Shown piece after piece: positions 53,521-62,840 of a DNA stretch of 64,000 nt. Numbering within the stretch: the stretch's first letter is position 1; every line of letters begins with the position of its first letter. The notes below the pieces were generated by a model. That model saw only the letters and a list, made by a program, of their open reading frames with translations, did not search any database and was not told the DNA's origin. Origin of the DNA: an uncultured Eubacteriales bacterium (GTDB taxonomy: Bacteria > Bacillota > Clostridia > Lachnospirales > Lachnospiraceae); NCBI GenBank assembly GCA_900545225.1, contig UQXZ01000003.1, forward strand, positions 62,001-126,000, in the 5' to 3' direction. A program made the position numbers and the translations under genes.

Positions 53521-55212
53521 TTAGTTATTGTTGCCTGTGAACTGAGGAACCTCAAGAACGGCACCTCTGTTACCTGAAGTAACCATAGCAGCATATCTTG
53601 CAAGATATCCTGTTGTAACTCTTGGCTGTCTTGGCTGCCATTTAGCTCTTCTTTCAGCCATTTCTTCATCGCTTACGCAAAGCTTGATTGAATGTGAAGG
53701 AATGTCAATCTGGATGATATCTCCTTCTTCAACAAGAGCAATAGGACCACCTACAGCTGCCTCTGGAGAAACGTGTCCGATTGAAGCACCTCTTGATGCA
53801 CCTGAGAATCTACCGTCAGTAATAAGAGCTACTGAGCTTCCAAGTCCCATACCTGCGATAGCTGATGTAGGTCTGAGCATTTCTCTCATACCAGGGCCAC
53901 CCTTAGGACCTTCGTAACGAATTACAACAACATCGCCTGAAACGATCTTACCTGAGCTGATAGCTGCGATTGCATCTTCTTCACAGTCAAATACTCTTGC
54001 AGGTCCTTCATGAACAAGCATTTCATCTACTACTGCAGACTTCTTAACAACACTTCCGTCTGGAGCTAGGTTACCGCTTAATACTGCAAGACCACCTGTC
54101 TTTGAGTATGGATTGTCAAATGGTCTGATAACTTCTTCATCTAAGTTAACCGCATTTGCAATGTTCTCGCCAACAGTCTTTCCTGTAACCGTAATACAGT
54201 CTGTATTGATAAGGCCGTGATCAGCGAGCTCCTTCATAACAGCGTAAATACCACCGGCCTCATTAAGGTCTTCAATATATGTAGGACCTGCAGGTGCAAG
54301 ATGGCAAAGGTTAGGAACCTTGTCACTGATTTCATTTGCAAACTTGATATCAAAGTCGAAACCAATTTCATGAGCGATTGCAGGGATGTGAAGCATACTG
54401 TTTGTTGAACATCCGAGAGCCATATCCATTGCAAGAGCATTAAGGATAGCATCCTTTGTCATGATATCTCTTGGCTTGATATCCTTCTCAAGTAAGTCCA
54501 TAACAGCCATACCTGCATGCTTTGCAAGCTTAAGTCTTTCAGAGTAAACAGCAGGGATTGTACCGTTACCACGGAGACCCATACCGAGAACCTCTGTAAG
54601 GCAGTTCATTGAGTTAGCTGTGTACATACCTGAACATGAACCACATGTAGGACATGCGTTGTTCTCATATTCCTTAACATCAGCTTCAGTAAACTTACCT
54701 GCTTCGAATGAACCTACAGCCTCAAACATTGATGAAAGACTTCTCTTTCTTCCCTTTACTCTTCCGGCTAACATAGGACCACCACTTACAACTACTGTAG
54801 GAATGTTAATTCTTGCAGCAGCCATAAGCATACCCGGAACTGTCTTATCACAGTTAGGGATCATTACAAGACCGTCAAACTGATGTGCAATTGCCATTGC
54901 CTCGATTGAGTCAGCAATTAAGTCTCTTGTTACAAGAGAATACTTCATTCCGATGTGACCCATGGCAATACCGTCACATACAGCGATTGCCGGGAATTCA
55001 AGTGGTGTACCACCTGCCATTGCAACGCCCATCTTAACTGCCTGTGTAATCTTATCAAGATTTGTGTGGCCTGGAACTACTTCGTTATATCCGTTTACGA
55101 TACCGATTACAGGTCTGTTCATTTCCTCAGCTGTTAGTCCCAATGCATTGAGAAGTGAACGCTGAGGTGCTCTGTCTATTCCCTGTGTTATATTTTTACT
55201 ATGATCCTTCAT
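53521..55212 (-). CDS. ilvD: Dihydroxyacid dehydratase
   Basis: Fe-S dehydratase in valine, isoleucine and leucine synthesis. 563 residues: IPNCDKTVPGMLMAAARI near 118-135, the cluster ligands in CPTCGSCSGMYTANSMNCL, and CSTNSMLHIPAIAHEIGF. The C-terminal part includes LITDGRFSGASRGASIGHVSPEA. It lies 26 bases after leuB, so leuB-ilvD are cotranscribed from the promoter at 56.5 kb. Confidence 0.97.
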   Translation of the reverse strand: MKDHSKNITQGIDRAPQRSLLNALGLTAEEMNRPVIGIVNGYNEVVPGHTNLDKITQAVKMGVAMAGGTPLEFPAIAVCDGIAMGHIGMKYSLVTRDLIADSIEAMAIAHQFDGLVMIPNCDKTVPGMLMAAARINIPTVVVSGGPMLAGRVKGRKRSLSSMFEAVGSFEAGKFTEADVKEYENNACPTCGSCSGMYTANSMNCLTEVLGMGLRGNGTIPAVYSERLKLAKHAGMAVMDLLEKDIKPRDIMTKDAILNALAMDMALGCSTNSMLHIPAIAHEIGFDFDIKFANEISDKVPNLCHLAPAGPTYIEDLNEAGGIYAVMKELADHGLINTDCITVTGKTVGENIANAVNLDEEVIRPFDNPYSKTGGLAVLSGNLAPDGSVVKKSAVVDEMLVHEGPARVFDCEEDAIAAISSGKIVSGDVVVIRYEGPKGGPGMREMLRPTSAIAGMGLGSSVALITDGRFSGASRGASIGHVSPEAAVGGPIALVEEGDIIQIDIPSHSIKLCVSDEEMAERRAKWQPRQPRVTTGYLARYAAMVTSGNRGAVLEVPQFTGNNN

Positions 55213-55238
55213 AGGATACCCCCTAATATGTGCTCTTA

Positions 55239-56321
55239 TTAAATTCTCTCTGCCACTTTGTCACCCATTTCTGTTGTTGTGCAAAGAGTCATTCCTTCTT
55301 TATATATATCGCCTGTTCTAAAGCCTTCCTTTAAAACGGCTTCAACAGCATCTTCGATTGCCTTAGCTTCTTCCTCAAGATCAAATGTATATCTGAGCAT
55401 AAGAGCTGCTGAAAGAATTGTTGCAAGTGGATTAGCCTTGTTCTGACCTGCAATGTCAGGAGCTGATCCGTGACTTGGCTCATATAAACCGAACTTGTCA
55501 GCTCTGAGTGAAGCACTTGATAACATGCCGATAGAACCTGTTACCATACTTGCCTCATCTGATAAAATGTCACCAAACATGTTCTCTGTAAGCATTACAT
55601 CGAACTGAGCAGGATCTCTTACAAGCTGCATTGCTGCGTTATCAACGAGCATATGTCTTAATTCAACATCAGGATAGTCCTTGGCAACTTCTTCAACTAC
55701 TGCTCTCCAGAGTCTTGAAGAATCAAGAACGTTAGCCTTGTCTACGCTTGTTACAACTTTTCTTCTTTTTCTTGCAATATCAAATCCCTTAATTGCAATT
55801 CTTCTGATTTCTTCTTCATTATATACAAGAGAGTCTGTAGCTGTTCTGAGACCGTCTACAACCTCTGTCTTTCTGTCACCGAAGTATAAACCGCCTGTTA
55901 ATTCTCTCATGATTACCATATCGATTCCCTGGCTGCTTATAGACTCCTTAAGTGGACATGCTTCAGCAAGTTCCTTATATAAATATGCAGGACGTACGTT
56001 TGCAAATAATCCAAGCTCTTTTCTGATCTTAAGAAGACCTGCTTCAGGTCTTAAATTAGGAGCAACATCATACCATCTTGAGTTACCTACATCACCACCA
56101 ACTGCACCGAGAAGTACAGCATCTCCGCTCTTTGCAATTTCAAGAGCTTCATCTGTAAGAGGCACTCCATGAGCATCGATAGAACATCCTCCCATTAGGA
56201 TCTCTTTATATGAAAATGTGTGTCCGTACTTTTCAGCTACTTTATTAAGGACCTTAACTGCCTCCGCAACTATTTCTGGACCGATTCCATCTCCTGCTAT
56301 CAGTGTAATATTACCGTTCAT
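55239..56321 (-). CDS. leuB: 3-isopropylmalate dehydrogenase
   Basis: NAD+ enzyme of leucine synthesis. 360 residues: GDGIGPEIVAEAVKVL at the start, the substrate loop (GLFANVRPAYLYKELAEACPLKES in outline), MIMRELTGGLYFG, and MLTENMFGDILSDEAS for the metal site. The RxxRxxR and ELTGG pattern fits isopropylmalate rather than isocitrate dehydrogenase. leuA, leuC and leuD are not adjacent. It is the first gene after the promoter at 56484-56512. Confidence 0.93.
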   Translation of the reverse strand: MNGNITLIAGDGIGPEIVAEAVKVLNKVAEKYGHTFSYKEILMGGCSIDAHGVPLTDEALEIAKSGDAVLLGAVGGDVGNSRWYDVAPNLRPEAGLLKIRKELGLFANVRPAYLYKELAEACPLKESISSQGIDMVIMRELTGGLYFGDRKTEVVDGLRTATDSLVYNEEEIRRIAIKGFDIARKRRKVVTSVDKANVLDSSRLWRAVVEEVAKDYPDVELRHMLVDNAAMQLVRDPAQFDVMLTENMFGDILSDEASMVTGSIGMLSSASLRADKFGLYEPSHGSAPDIAGQNKANPLATILSAALMLRYTFDLEEEAKAIEDAVEAVLKEGFRTGDIYKEGMTLCTTTEMGDKVAERI

Positions 56322-56483
56322 TACTGCCTCCTATATTCAATATTCAGAAAGAATTAATATATTGTAATAAAATATAATTCTATTCTGTGTTTTACATTTG
56401 ATATATAAGCATTTTTCAACATTTACTTAAGTTATGTATATAAAATAATGAAATTACTTATATATGTTAAAATAATACCTTTA

Positions 56484-56512
56484 ATCATAATATATTTAAT
56501 TGTTCATTTCAA
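56484..56512 (-). promoter_or_regulatory. Sigma-A promoter of leuB-ilvD
   Basis: TTGAAA (56512-56507), a 17-base spacer and TATGAT (56489-56484) on the minus strand match the housekeeping consensus. It is 160 bases ahead of leuB. The long 5' UTR that follows is AT-rich; no T-box motif was found in it. Confidence 0.7.
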
Positions 56513-56529
56513 CATACAAAAATGAGTAT

Positions 56530-56632
56530 ACAAAAAGATCACGGCTATGAGTTAGGCTATGCTGACCTTCATCTGCCGGATGGTGATCTCACATCCGACA
56601 ATCTGCACAACTGACTCAATGGCCATGATCTT
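56530..56632 (-). ncRNA. Large structured RNA element after yajC
   Basis: About 100 bases on the minus strand fold strongly. The ends AAGATCA and TGATCTT pair, extended inward by GGC/GCC and GAGT/ACTC, and enclose an inner hairpin CGGAT-GTGA-GA-TCAC-C-ATCCG. Five T residues follow the outer stem. It could be the terminator of the aroC-tgt-yajC transcript, a small RNA released from its 3' end, or both. The fold is read by eye; no known RNA family was matched. Confidence 0.5.
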
Positions 56633-56650
56633 AATGTCTGGAATATTTAA

Positions 56651-56977
56651 TTACTTATCTTCCTTGTTTGGCTTGTCACCAACGAATGTTGTCTGCTGTG
56701 TTTCAGCAGGCTCAACCTGATCGATTGCTTCCTTCTTCATAGAGATACGGCAGTTTCTGTTGTTACCAAATTCAACTACTACTGTGTCATCAATAATATC
56801 AACAATCTTTCCGTAGAAGCCACTGCTTGTGAGAACAAAATCTCCCGGCTTCATGTTTGACATAAGTGCTTCTCTCTCTTTTCTACGCTTTCTACCTGGT
56901 CTGATAGCTGCAAAATATCCGAATAACACCAAAGCACCGATGTAAACAACGAATACAATAATCATACTGCCGTCCAT
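56651..56977 (-). CDS. yajC: Preprotein translocase subunit YajC
   Basis: 108 residues. One N-terminal membrane segment (MIIVFVVYIGALVLFGYFAAIRP) and a cytosolic domain with MKPGDFVLTSSGFYGKIVDI and VVEFGNNRNCRISMKKEAI are the YajC pattern. It associates with SecDF-YidC at the membrane. Its position after tgt is the conserved tgt-yajC arrangement. The C-terminal tail is polar. Confidence 0.95.
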   Translation of the reverse strand: MDGSMIIVFVVYIGALVLFGYFAAIRPGRKRRKEREALMSNMKPGDFVLTSSGFYGKIVDIIDDTVVVEFGNNRNCRISMKKEAIDQVEPAETQQTTFVGDKPNKEDK

Positions 56978-57055
56978 AATTAACCTCCATTACGAGCAAA
57001 TTTATAATTTATCAAAGTATATACTAAATGTACCTTTGTGTCTATAAAATAGTAA

Positions 57056-58204
57056 TTACTTATTTTCTCCACTTCTGAACATTTCTATTCTTTCCTTTTT
57101 AAATGCAGAATATCTCTGTTCATCTATGGCAGTTCTGATATCTTCCATAAGATGATTATAGAAATATAAATTGTGCATTACGCAAAGTCGTAATCCTAAC
57201 ATTTCCCCTGCCTTGAGCAAATGTCTTATATATGCCTTTGAGTAATTTCTGCAGGCTTCACATCCACATCCCTCTTCAATAGGAGTCATGTCCTTCTCAT
57301 GCTTTTTGTTAAGCATATTTATTTTACCGAACTTTGTGTACACGTGGCCGTGACGACCATTTCTTGAAGGATATACACAGTCGAAGAAATCCACTCCTCT
57401 GTCTACAGCTTCAAGAAGATTTTCAGGCGTACCAACTCCCATAAGATATGTAGGCTTATTCTTTGGAAGATAAGGAACTGTTTCATCTAAAACGTTATAC
57501 ATTTCCTCATGTGTCTCACCAACTGCAAGACCACCTAAAGCATATCCCGGAAGATCAAGTTCAGATATAGTCTTTGCATGTTCAATTCTTATATCTGTAT
57601 ATACGCCCCCCTGGTTAATTCCAAATAAAAGCTGATGCTTATTAATTGTGTCTTCAAGAGAATTTAATCTGTTAATTTCATCTCTGCTTCGCACAAGCCA
57701 TCTTGTTGTTCTGTCAACTGAACGCTGCATATATTCTCTGTCAGCCTTCGCAGGTGCACACTCATCAAATGCCATGGCAATTGTAGATGCGAGATTTGAC
57801 TGAATCTGCATACTTTCTTCAGGTCCGATAAATATTTTTCTTCCATCTATATGTGATGCGAATTTAACACCCTCTTCTGAAATATTTCTAAGCTTTGAAA
57901 GAGAGTAAACCTGGAATCCGCCTGAATCAGTAAGAATAGGCTTGTCCCAGTTCATGAACTTATGAAGACCGCCAAGCTCCTTAATAAGCTTATCGCCTGT
58001 TCTTACATGTAAATGATATGTATTGGCAAGAGCCACCTGAGTATCTATTTCCTTTAAATCAACTGTGGAAACAGCACCCTTGATTGCAGCAACTGTAGCA
58101 ACATTCATAAAGAGAGGTGTGTGAACTTCTCCATGAACGGTTGTAAACTTGGCGTGCTTCGCTCTGCCGTCAGTACTTATTATCTCGTAATTACAATCTT
58201 TCAT
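57056..58204 (-). CDS. tgt: tRNA-guanine transglycosylase
   Basis: Exchanges guanine-34 for the queuosine precursor preQ1 in tRNAs with GUN anticodons. 382 residues: the catalytic Asp in TDSGGFQVYSLSKL near 92, FDECAPAKADREYMQRSVDRT in outline, GGLAVGETHEEMYN, and the zinc site GCGCEACRNYSKAYIRHL. Bacterial-type length. It overlaps the end of aroC by 14 bases, and yajC follows 78 bases later. Confidence 0.97.
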   Translation of the reverse strand: MKDCNYEIISTDGRAKHAKFTTVHGEVHTPLFMNVATVAAIKGAVSTVDLKEIDTQVALANTYHLHVRTGDKLIKELGGLHKFMNWDKPILTDSGGFQVYSLSKLRNISEEGVKFASHIDGRKIFIGPEESMQIQSNLASTIAMAFDECAPAKADREYMQRSVDRTTRWLVRSRDEINRLNSLEDTINKHQLLFGINQGGVYTDIRIEHAKTISELDLPGYALGGLAVGETHEEMYNVLDETVPYLPKNKPTYLMGVGTPENLLEAVDRGVDFFDCVYPSRNGRHGHVYTKFGKINMLNKKHEKDMTPIEEGCGCEACRNYSKAYIRHLLKAGEMLGLRLCVMHNLYFYNHLMEDIRTAIDEQRYSAFKKERIEMFRSGENK

Positions 58205-59300
58205 AAAACTCCTTTATAAAGCTGACTCTGCTTCTCATACCATCCATAATTTCATCAACGATTACAAGCTTTGCCATAGACTCTGCAACTACAACAGCTC
58301 TTGGAACGATTAAAGGATCATGTCTTCCGTGAATTTCAATTTCTGTTTCATTTCCTGAATTATCCACTGTCTTCTGCTCTCTTGCAATAGATGGTGTAGG
58401 TTTAAATGCCGCTCTGAATACAATCTGGCTTCCGTCTGAAATTCCACCAAGAATACCACCTGAGTGGTTTGTACTCTTTGTTACATTTCCATTCTCAGAA
58501 ATGAACTCATCATTATTTTCTGAACCTCTTGATTCTGCAGCCTTGAAACCGTCACCGATTTCAAATCCCTTAACAGCGCCAATTGAAAATATTGCCTTTG
58601 CAAGATTTGCATCAAGCTTATCAAATACAGGCTCACCGAATCCTGCCTTAAGGCCATCAACTACACATTCAATAGTTCCGCCTGATGAATCCTTTTCAAC
58701 CATTAACTCTCTTACATAATCCGCTGCCTTTTCACTTGCATCTTTATCAGGCATGCAGAGTGCTGAATTCTTTGCGAAATCCAAATCGAATTTATCGTAA
58801 TCAATTTCAATATTTCCAATCTGCTTTGTATATGCATTTACGCTGACACCGAGCTGATCAAGAATAAGACCCGCAAGTGCACCCGCTGCAACTCTTCCTA
58901 TTGTCTCTCTTCCTGAAGATCTTCCGCCACCTCTGTAATCTCTGATTCCAACACCGTACTTTGAATCAAATGAGAAATCTGCGTGTCCCGGTCTGTAAAT
59001 GTCTTTAATGTTATTGTAATCCTTTGAATGCTGATCTTCGTTATTGATCATCATAAGGATAGGTGAACCTGTAGAAACTCCTTCAAATACACCTGAAAGA
59101 ATATGTACTTTATCCTTTTCATTACGCTTAGTTACAAATTCACTTGTACCAGGCTTTCTTCTGTCTAACTGACTTTGAATATATTCTTCGTCTACCTTTA
59201 TGCCTGCAGGACATCCGTCAACGCATACACCAACAGCCTTTCCATGGGATTCTCCCCATGTTGAAACCGTAAAATTCTTACCGAATACTGAACCCGACAT
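58191..59300 (-). CDS. aroC: Chorismate synthase
   Basis: Last step of the shikimate pathway, using reduced FMN. 369 residues: FGKNFTVSTWGESHGKAVG at the start, YRPGHADFSFDSKYG, GGRSSGRETIGRVAAGALA, and SNHSGGILGGISDG-like sequence (TNHSGGILGG). Start ATG 59300 behind AAGGAGT. It is the first gene of aroC-tgt-yajC. Confidence 0.97.
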   Translation of the reverse strand: MSGSVFGKNFTVSTWGESHGKAVGVCVDGCPAGIKVDEEYIQSQLDRRKPGTSEFVTKRNEKDKVHILSGVFEGVSTGSPILMMINNEDQHSKDYNNIKDIYRPGHADFSFDSKYGVGIRDYRGGGRSSGRETIGRVAAGALAGLILDQLGVSVNAYTKQIGNIEIDYDKFDLDFAKNSALCMPDKDASEKAADYVRELMVEKDSSGGTIECVVDGLKAGFGEPVFDKLDANLAKAIFSIGAVKGFEIGDGFKAAESRGSENNDEFISENGNVTKSTNHSGGILGGISDGSQIVFRAAFKPTPSIAREQKTVDNSGNETEIEIHGRHDPLIVPRAVVVAESMAKLVIVDEIMDGMRSRVSFIKEFYERL

Positions 59301-59477
59301 ATTAACTCCTTTAATATTTATATAGGTAATGACTATAACTAATTTAAGTTAATCACTTTATTTACTATAAGTTTAGTATGTGTTATTATCTCACATTATA
59401 TACTAAATAATTATAAAGTTATGTTATGAAAATATCTACTCAAATATTTCTGGAACATAACTTTAGAAAGGAAATAT

Positions 59478-60086
59478 ATGAAAACAGTTCTTTGCTTCGG
59501 CGATTCTAATACATTTGGATATATCCCCGGCGGTATCGGGAGATTTTCTGTGATTGAAAGATACACAGGTATTCTCTCTACACTTCTCTGGCCTGAATAT
59601 AATGTAGTTGCAAATGGTGTCGTTGGAAGAACTACTGTATATGAAGATCCCGTAAGAGAGGGAAAACGTGGCATAAGTGATGTAGAAGAAAGTGTCCGCT
59701 CTGCAAATCCTGATATATTTGTAATTGCACTTGGAACAAATGACGTAAAGCAGGCATTTAATAACAGTGAAGCAGATATCACAGCCGGAATTGATAAAAT
59801 AATAAATCTCGTTTTATCAGTTAAGCCTAATGTGCAGGTAGTCATCATGGTTCCTGCTCCTATATCTGAAGACGCACTTCCACATAGCAATGATTACAAT
59901 TCATATTCACTGGAAGTATCCGCAAATCTCCATACGGAAGTTGAGAAATATGCAAAAGAGCACGGTTATAAATTCTTAAATATCGGTTCATTTACAAATG
60001 TATCACCTGTTGACGGTGAGCATCTTGCAACCGAATCCCACAAAATGGTAGCGGAGAGACTGTGTGAGATTATAAAGAGTATGTGA
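59478..60086 (+). CDS. SGNH/GDSL-type hydrolase
   Basis: 202 residues. The four SGNH blocks are visible: CFGDSNTFGY (Ser), VANGVVGRTT (Gly), VIALGTNDVKQAF (Asn) and DGEHLATESH (His). These proteins deacylate esters such as acylated sugars or lipids. No signal peptide is seen, so a cytosolic esterase acting on acetylated sugars is the simplest idea. The gene stands alone. Its stop codon falls inside the first unit of a tandem repeat. Confidence 0.9.
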   Translation: MKTVLCFGDSNTFGYIPGGIGRFSVIERYTGILSTLLWPEYNVVANGVVGRTTVYEDPVREGKRGISDVEESVRSANPDIFVIALGTNDVKQAFNNSEADITAGIDKIINLVLSVKPNVQVVIMVPAPISEDALPHSNDYNSYSLEVSANLHTEVEKYAKEHGYKFLNIGSFTNVSPVDGEHLATESHKMVAERLCEIIKSM

Positions 60087-60172
60087 TTATCATTGCAGTT
60101 AAAGTATGATAATTAACTTTGCAATTGAAGTATCATAATCATCTTTGAAGTCAGAGTATGGTGATTTTATCT
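60067..60172. repeat. 26-bp tandem repeats at the 3' end of the SGNH gene
   Basis: Three units of 26 bases start at 60095, 60121 and 60147 (GCAGTTAAAGTATG, GCAATTGAAGTATC and GAAGTCAGAGTATG). A partial unit at 60067-60094 overlaps the last codons and stop of the hydrolase gene. They share GTAT and ATCTTT blocks at fixed positions. No spacer between units, so this is not a CRISPR array. Confidence 0.6.
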
Positions 60173-60361
60173 GATATAGTGTCACATTTATTATTCCGAG
60201 CGCCACTTAATTAACTTACAATATCGATATTATATTTCTGATATACATTTGCATAAAACCAAATTATATTATATAATCCATATAGTATTTATATGAATTA
60301 GTTGAAACACACTAAGGTTACCCACACCTGTTTTAGTTTTGTATTGTAAGGAGGGTGTTAA

Positions 60362-60778
60362 ATGAAAATATCTACAAAAGGGCGTTATTCCCTTGAATTC
60401 TTATTGGATTTGGCACGACACGGTGATCATGGTCCAATATCATTAACTGATATTGCAGAAAGAAAGAATATTTCAAAAAAATATCTCGAGCAGATAATTC
60501 CTGTTCTCAATAAGTCAGGATTTTTAACTACTGTAAGAGGTGCTCACGGTGGCTACCGGCTTGCAAAAAGCCCAAAGGATATTACAATCGCAGATATCTG
60601 GTTCGTAACAGAAAATATTTTTTCTGATGATACAAAGGATGAAAGCGAAAATAATCCTACCTTTAAATATATTGTTGACGGTCTGGATAACACAGTAAAA
60701 CAGTATCTTGAAACTATTACACTTCAGGATGTATTAGAGATAGAGAATAACTACTATTCTGATAATTATGTGATTTAA
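60362..60778 (+). CDS. Rrf2 family transcriptional regulator without cysteines
   Basis: 138 residues with the Rrf2 winged helix: MKISTKGRYSLEFLLDLARHG, ISLTDIAERKNISKKYLEQI and FLTTVRGAHGGYRLAKSPKDITIADI. Fe-S members such as IscR have three cysteines in the middle loop; this protein has no cysteine at all, as in the CymR-like branch that controls cysteine metabolism through a partner protein. No iscS or cysteine gene is next to it. It meets the Hsp70 gene tail to tail. Confidence 0.93.
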   Translation: MKISTKGRYSLEFLLDLARHGDHGPISLTDIAERKNISKKYLEQIIPVLNKSGFLTTVRGAHGGYRLAKSPKDITIADIWFVTENIFSDDTKDESENNPTFKYIVDGLDNTVKQYLETITLQDVLEIENNYYSDNYVI

Positions 60779-60780
60779 TT

Positions 60781-60838
60781 AAAAAAGTCATTGTATAGAT
60801 ACCCGGTTTTCACCGTATCCTTACAATGACTTTTTTAT
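60781..60838. terminator. Bidirectional terminator between the Rrf2 and Hsp70 genes
   Basis: AAAAAAGTCATTGTA pairs with TACAATGACTTTTTT (one bulge), with a small inner hairpin CCCGGTTTTCACCG. Both strands have T-runs. It overlaps the last codon of the Hsp70 gene. Confidence 0.88.
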
Positions 60839-62598
60839 TCTGTTATATACATTTCCAGTCTGTTATTGGCATTTTTCAATTCTTCTGTCTTAGCAGTAAT
60901 ATCTGTAATTTCAGTATTCCTGCCAAATGTGTACTTTGCATTTAATGCACTGACAGCTTTTATTTCCTGCTTAATAAGCTTCTTTGTATCTCTGCCTATT
61001 TCTCTTCTATGTTCGCCCATCATTATCTTGGCCTTATTGATAAGTGCATCTGCTCTCTTTTTCTCATTTAACAGGTTCACCTTATCATCATCGCCTTCTT
61101 CATACATTTTGGCCTTCCAGATTGCTTTCTGAATTTCATCCTCTGAAAGGTTTGAAGAAGATGTGATTGTTATGGACTGTTCTTTTCCTGTTCCAAGATC
61201 TCTTGCGGAAACATTTACAATTCCATTCACATCAATATCAAATGTAACCTCTATCTGAGGAACACCCGCAAACGCACGCTTAATTCCTGATAATCTGAAG
61301 TTACCTAAAAGTCTGTTATCCTTTGTAAATCTTCTCTCTCCCTGAAAGACCTTAATATCAACAGATGTCTGGAAGTTAGATGCTGTTGTAAATATCTGAG
61401 AATGTCTCACAGGAATTGTTGTATTTCTCGGTATAAGAACATTTGAAATCTTACCAACTGTTTCAATTGAAAGAGACAGAGGAGTAACATCCATAAGTAC
61501 AAGACTGTCTGCTGTTGAGCCTGTGGTAATCTGGCCTGTAAGCTTACCTGCCTGAATGGCTGCTCCATATGCAACACACTCGTCAGGATTAACATTCCTT
61601 GAAGGTTCTATTCCAAGTATGTCTCTCAGCTTATCCTGTACTAATGGTATTCTTGTTGATCCGCCTACAAGAAGAACCTTTGAAATCTCGTCCTTTTTAA
61701 CTCCCGAATCTATCAATGCATTGTGAATAGGAATCTCAATTCTCTCAATCAGATCACTGATACTCTTGTTAAATTCATCTCTTGTTAAAGTCATTTCAAA
61801 GTTAATTACTTCATCCTTTACCTTTGTAAGATAAGGTAAAGGAATTTTTGTACACTGAGAACTTGAAAGCTCTTTCTTTGCACGTTCTGCTTCTTCATGA
61901 ATTCTGCACATTACTGCAGGATCCTTTGAAACATTTATGCCATACAGCTTTTTAATTTCCCTGCAGATTATTTCAACGATTCTCTCATCAAAATCGTCAC
62001 CGCCCAGGAAATTGTCACCAGATGTAGATAAAACATCTATAACTCCATCCGCAATCTCAATAAGAGAAATATCAAATGTTCCGCCACCCAGGTCGAAAAC
62101 AAGTATTTTCTGCTCTTTTGCATTATCAAGACCATATGCAAGAGCTGCTGATGTAGGCTCATTAATAATTCTAAGCACATTCAGTCCGGCTATTCTTCCA
62201 GCAACCTTTGTAGCCTGTCTCTGAGCATCATCAAAATAAGCCGGAACAGTAATTACGGCATCTGTTACTTCTTCTCCGAGGTATTCTTCTGCATCTACCT
62301 TCAGCTTTTTCAAAATAAGCGCCGAAAGCTCCTGTGGGGAGTAATCGTGTCCGTCTATTTTCAGTCTGAAGTTGCTGCCCATCTGTCTTTTTATAGAAAA
62401 ACAGGTTCTTTTCGGATTAACGGCAGCCTGTCTTTTCGCAAGATTACCTACCTTATATGTTCCGTCCGGCATAAAAGAAACAACCGATGGTGTTGTTCTA
62501 TATCCTTCTTTATTGGCGATAACTTTAGGCGTATCTCCGTCCAATATCGCTACACAACTGTTTGTTGTTCCTAAATCAATACCAATAGCTCTTCCCAT
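60835..62598 (-). CDS. Hsp70 (DnaK-type) chaperone, solitary
   Basis: About 587 residues from ATG 62598 (a GTG two codons earlier is also possible). GIDLGTTNSCVAIL, INEPTSAALAYG and LVFDLGGGTFDISLIEI define the ATPase domain. The substrate domain follows (VTPLSLSIETVG, IPVRHSQIF), then the lid helices (LSEDEIQKAI ... AKTEELKNANNRLEMY). It ends without the Gly-rich linker and acidic EEVD/EE[V]DKK-type tail of main DnaK. grpE and dnaJ are not adjacent, so it may be a second Hsp70 paralogue. A TATAAT box lies at 62708-62703; no CIRCE element was found. Confidence 0.9.
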   Translation of the reverse strand: MGRAIGIDLGTTNSCVAILDGDTPKVIANKEGYRTTPSVVSFMPDGTYKVGNLAKRQAAVNPKRTCFSIKRQMGSNFRLKIDGHDYSPQELSALILKKLKVDAEEYLGEEVTDAVITVPAYFDDAQRQATKVAGRIAGLNVLRIINEPTSAALAYGLDNAKEQKILVFDLGGGTFDISLIEIADGVIDVLSTSGDNFLGGDDFDERIVEIICREIKKLYGINVSKDPAVMCRIHEEAERAKKELSSSQCTKIPLPYLTKVKDEVINFEMTLTRDEFNKSISDLIERIEIPIHNALIDSGVKKDEISKVLLVGGSTRIPLVQDKLRDILGIEPSRNVNPDECVAYGAAIQAGKLTGQITTGSTADSLVLMDVTPLSLSIETVGKISNVLIPRNTTIPVRHSQIFTTASNFQTSVDIKVFQGERRFTKDNRLLGNFRLSGIKRAFAGVPQIEVTFDIDVNGIVNVSARDLGTGKEQSITITSSSNLSEDEIQKAIWKAKMYEEGDDDKVNLLNEKKRADALINKAKIMMGEHRREIGRDTKKLIKQEIKAVSALNAKYTFGRNTEITDITAKTEELKNANNRLEMYITE

Positions 62599-62604
62599 AT
62601 ACAC

Positions 62605-62784
62605 ACCACGTTTCTGATTGAAATATATCGAAACATCAATATCTTCAACTCCATATTATGCATTATGTTAAATATGCACATGTCCTCAATTTATATTACC
62701 TAATTATATCATAGCTAAAATGTAATATGGGACTTTAGGAGTTTGTTTATCAATTCTTAATACATTACACAATTTACTTAATAA
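62605..62784. other. Upstream region of the Hsp70 gene
   Basis: About 180 AT-rich bases. TATAAT at 62708-62703 on the minus strand is a good -10 with an extended TATGA before it, though the -35 is poor. No HrcA/CIRCE or CtsR-type repeat is visible. Confidence 0.4.
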
Positions 62785-62840
62785 TTAAAAAACAAACCCC
62801 TGCTTTCCCATTTCTGAGAAAACAGAGGTCTGTTTTTATA
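62785..62840 (-). terminator. Terminator of the pyruvate:ferredoxin oxidoreductase gene
   Basis: On the minus strand AAAACAGACCTCTGTTTTC-like and AAAGCAGGGGTTTG form a long imperfect stem with TTTTTTAATT after it. It lies about 100 bases past the stop codon of the oxidoreductase gene. Confidence 0.75.

Noticed and set aside
56530..56632. SRP RNA, 6S RNA or T-box leader
   Set aside because: The GGAA tetraloop with its conserved flanks of SRP RNA, the open central bubble of 6S RNA, and the AGGGTGG motif of T-boxes are all missing.
51640..56650. T-box or leader-peptide attenuation ahead of leuB, ilvD, ilvB or serC
   Set aside because: No T-box motif and no short Leu/Val/Ile-rich frame was found in the gaps; only a plain promoter and one hairpin.
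60067..60172. CRISPR array
   Set aside because: The units are contiguous without unique spacers and differ from each other; no cas genes are present in the window.
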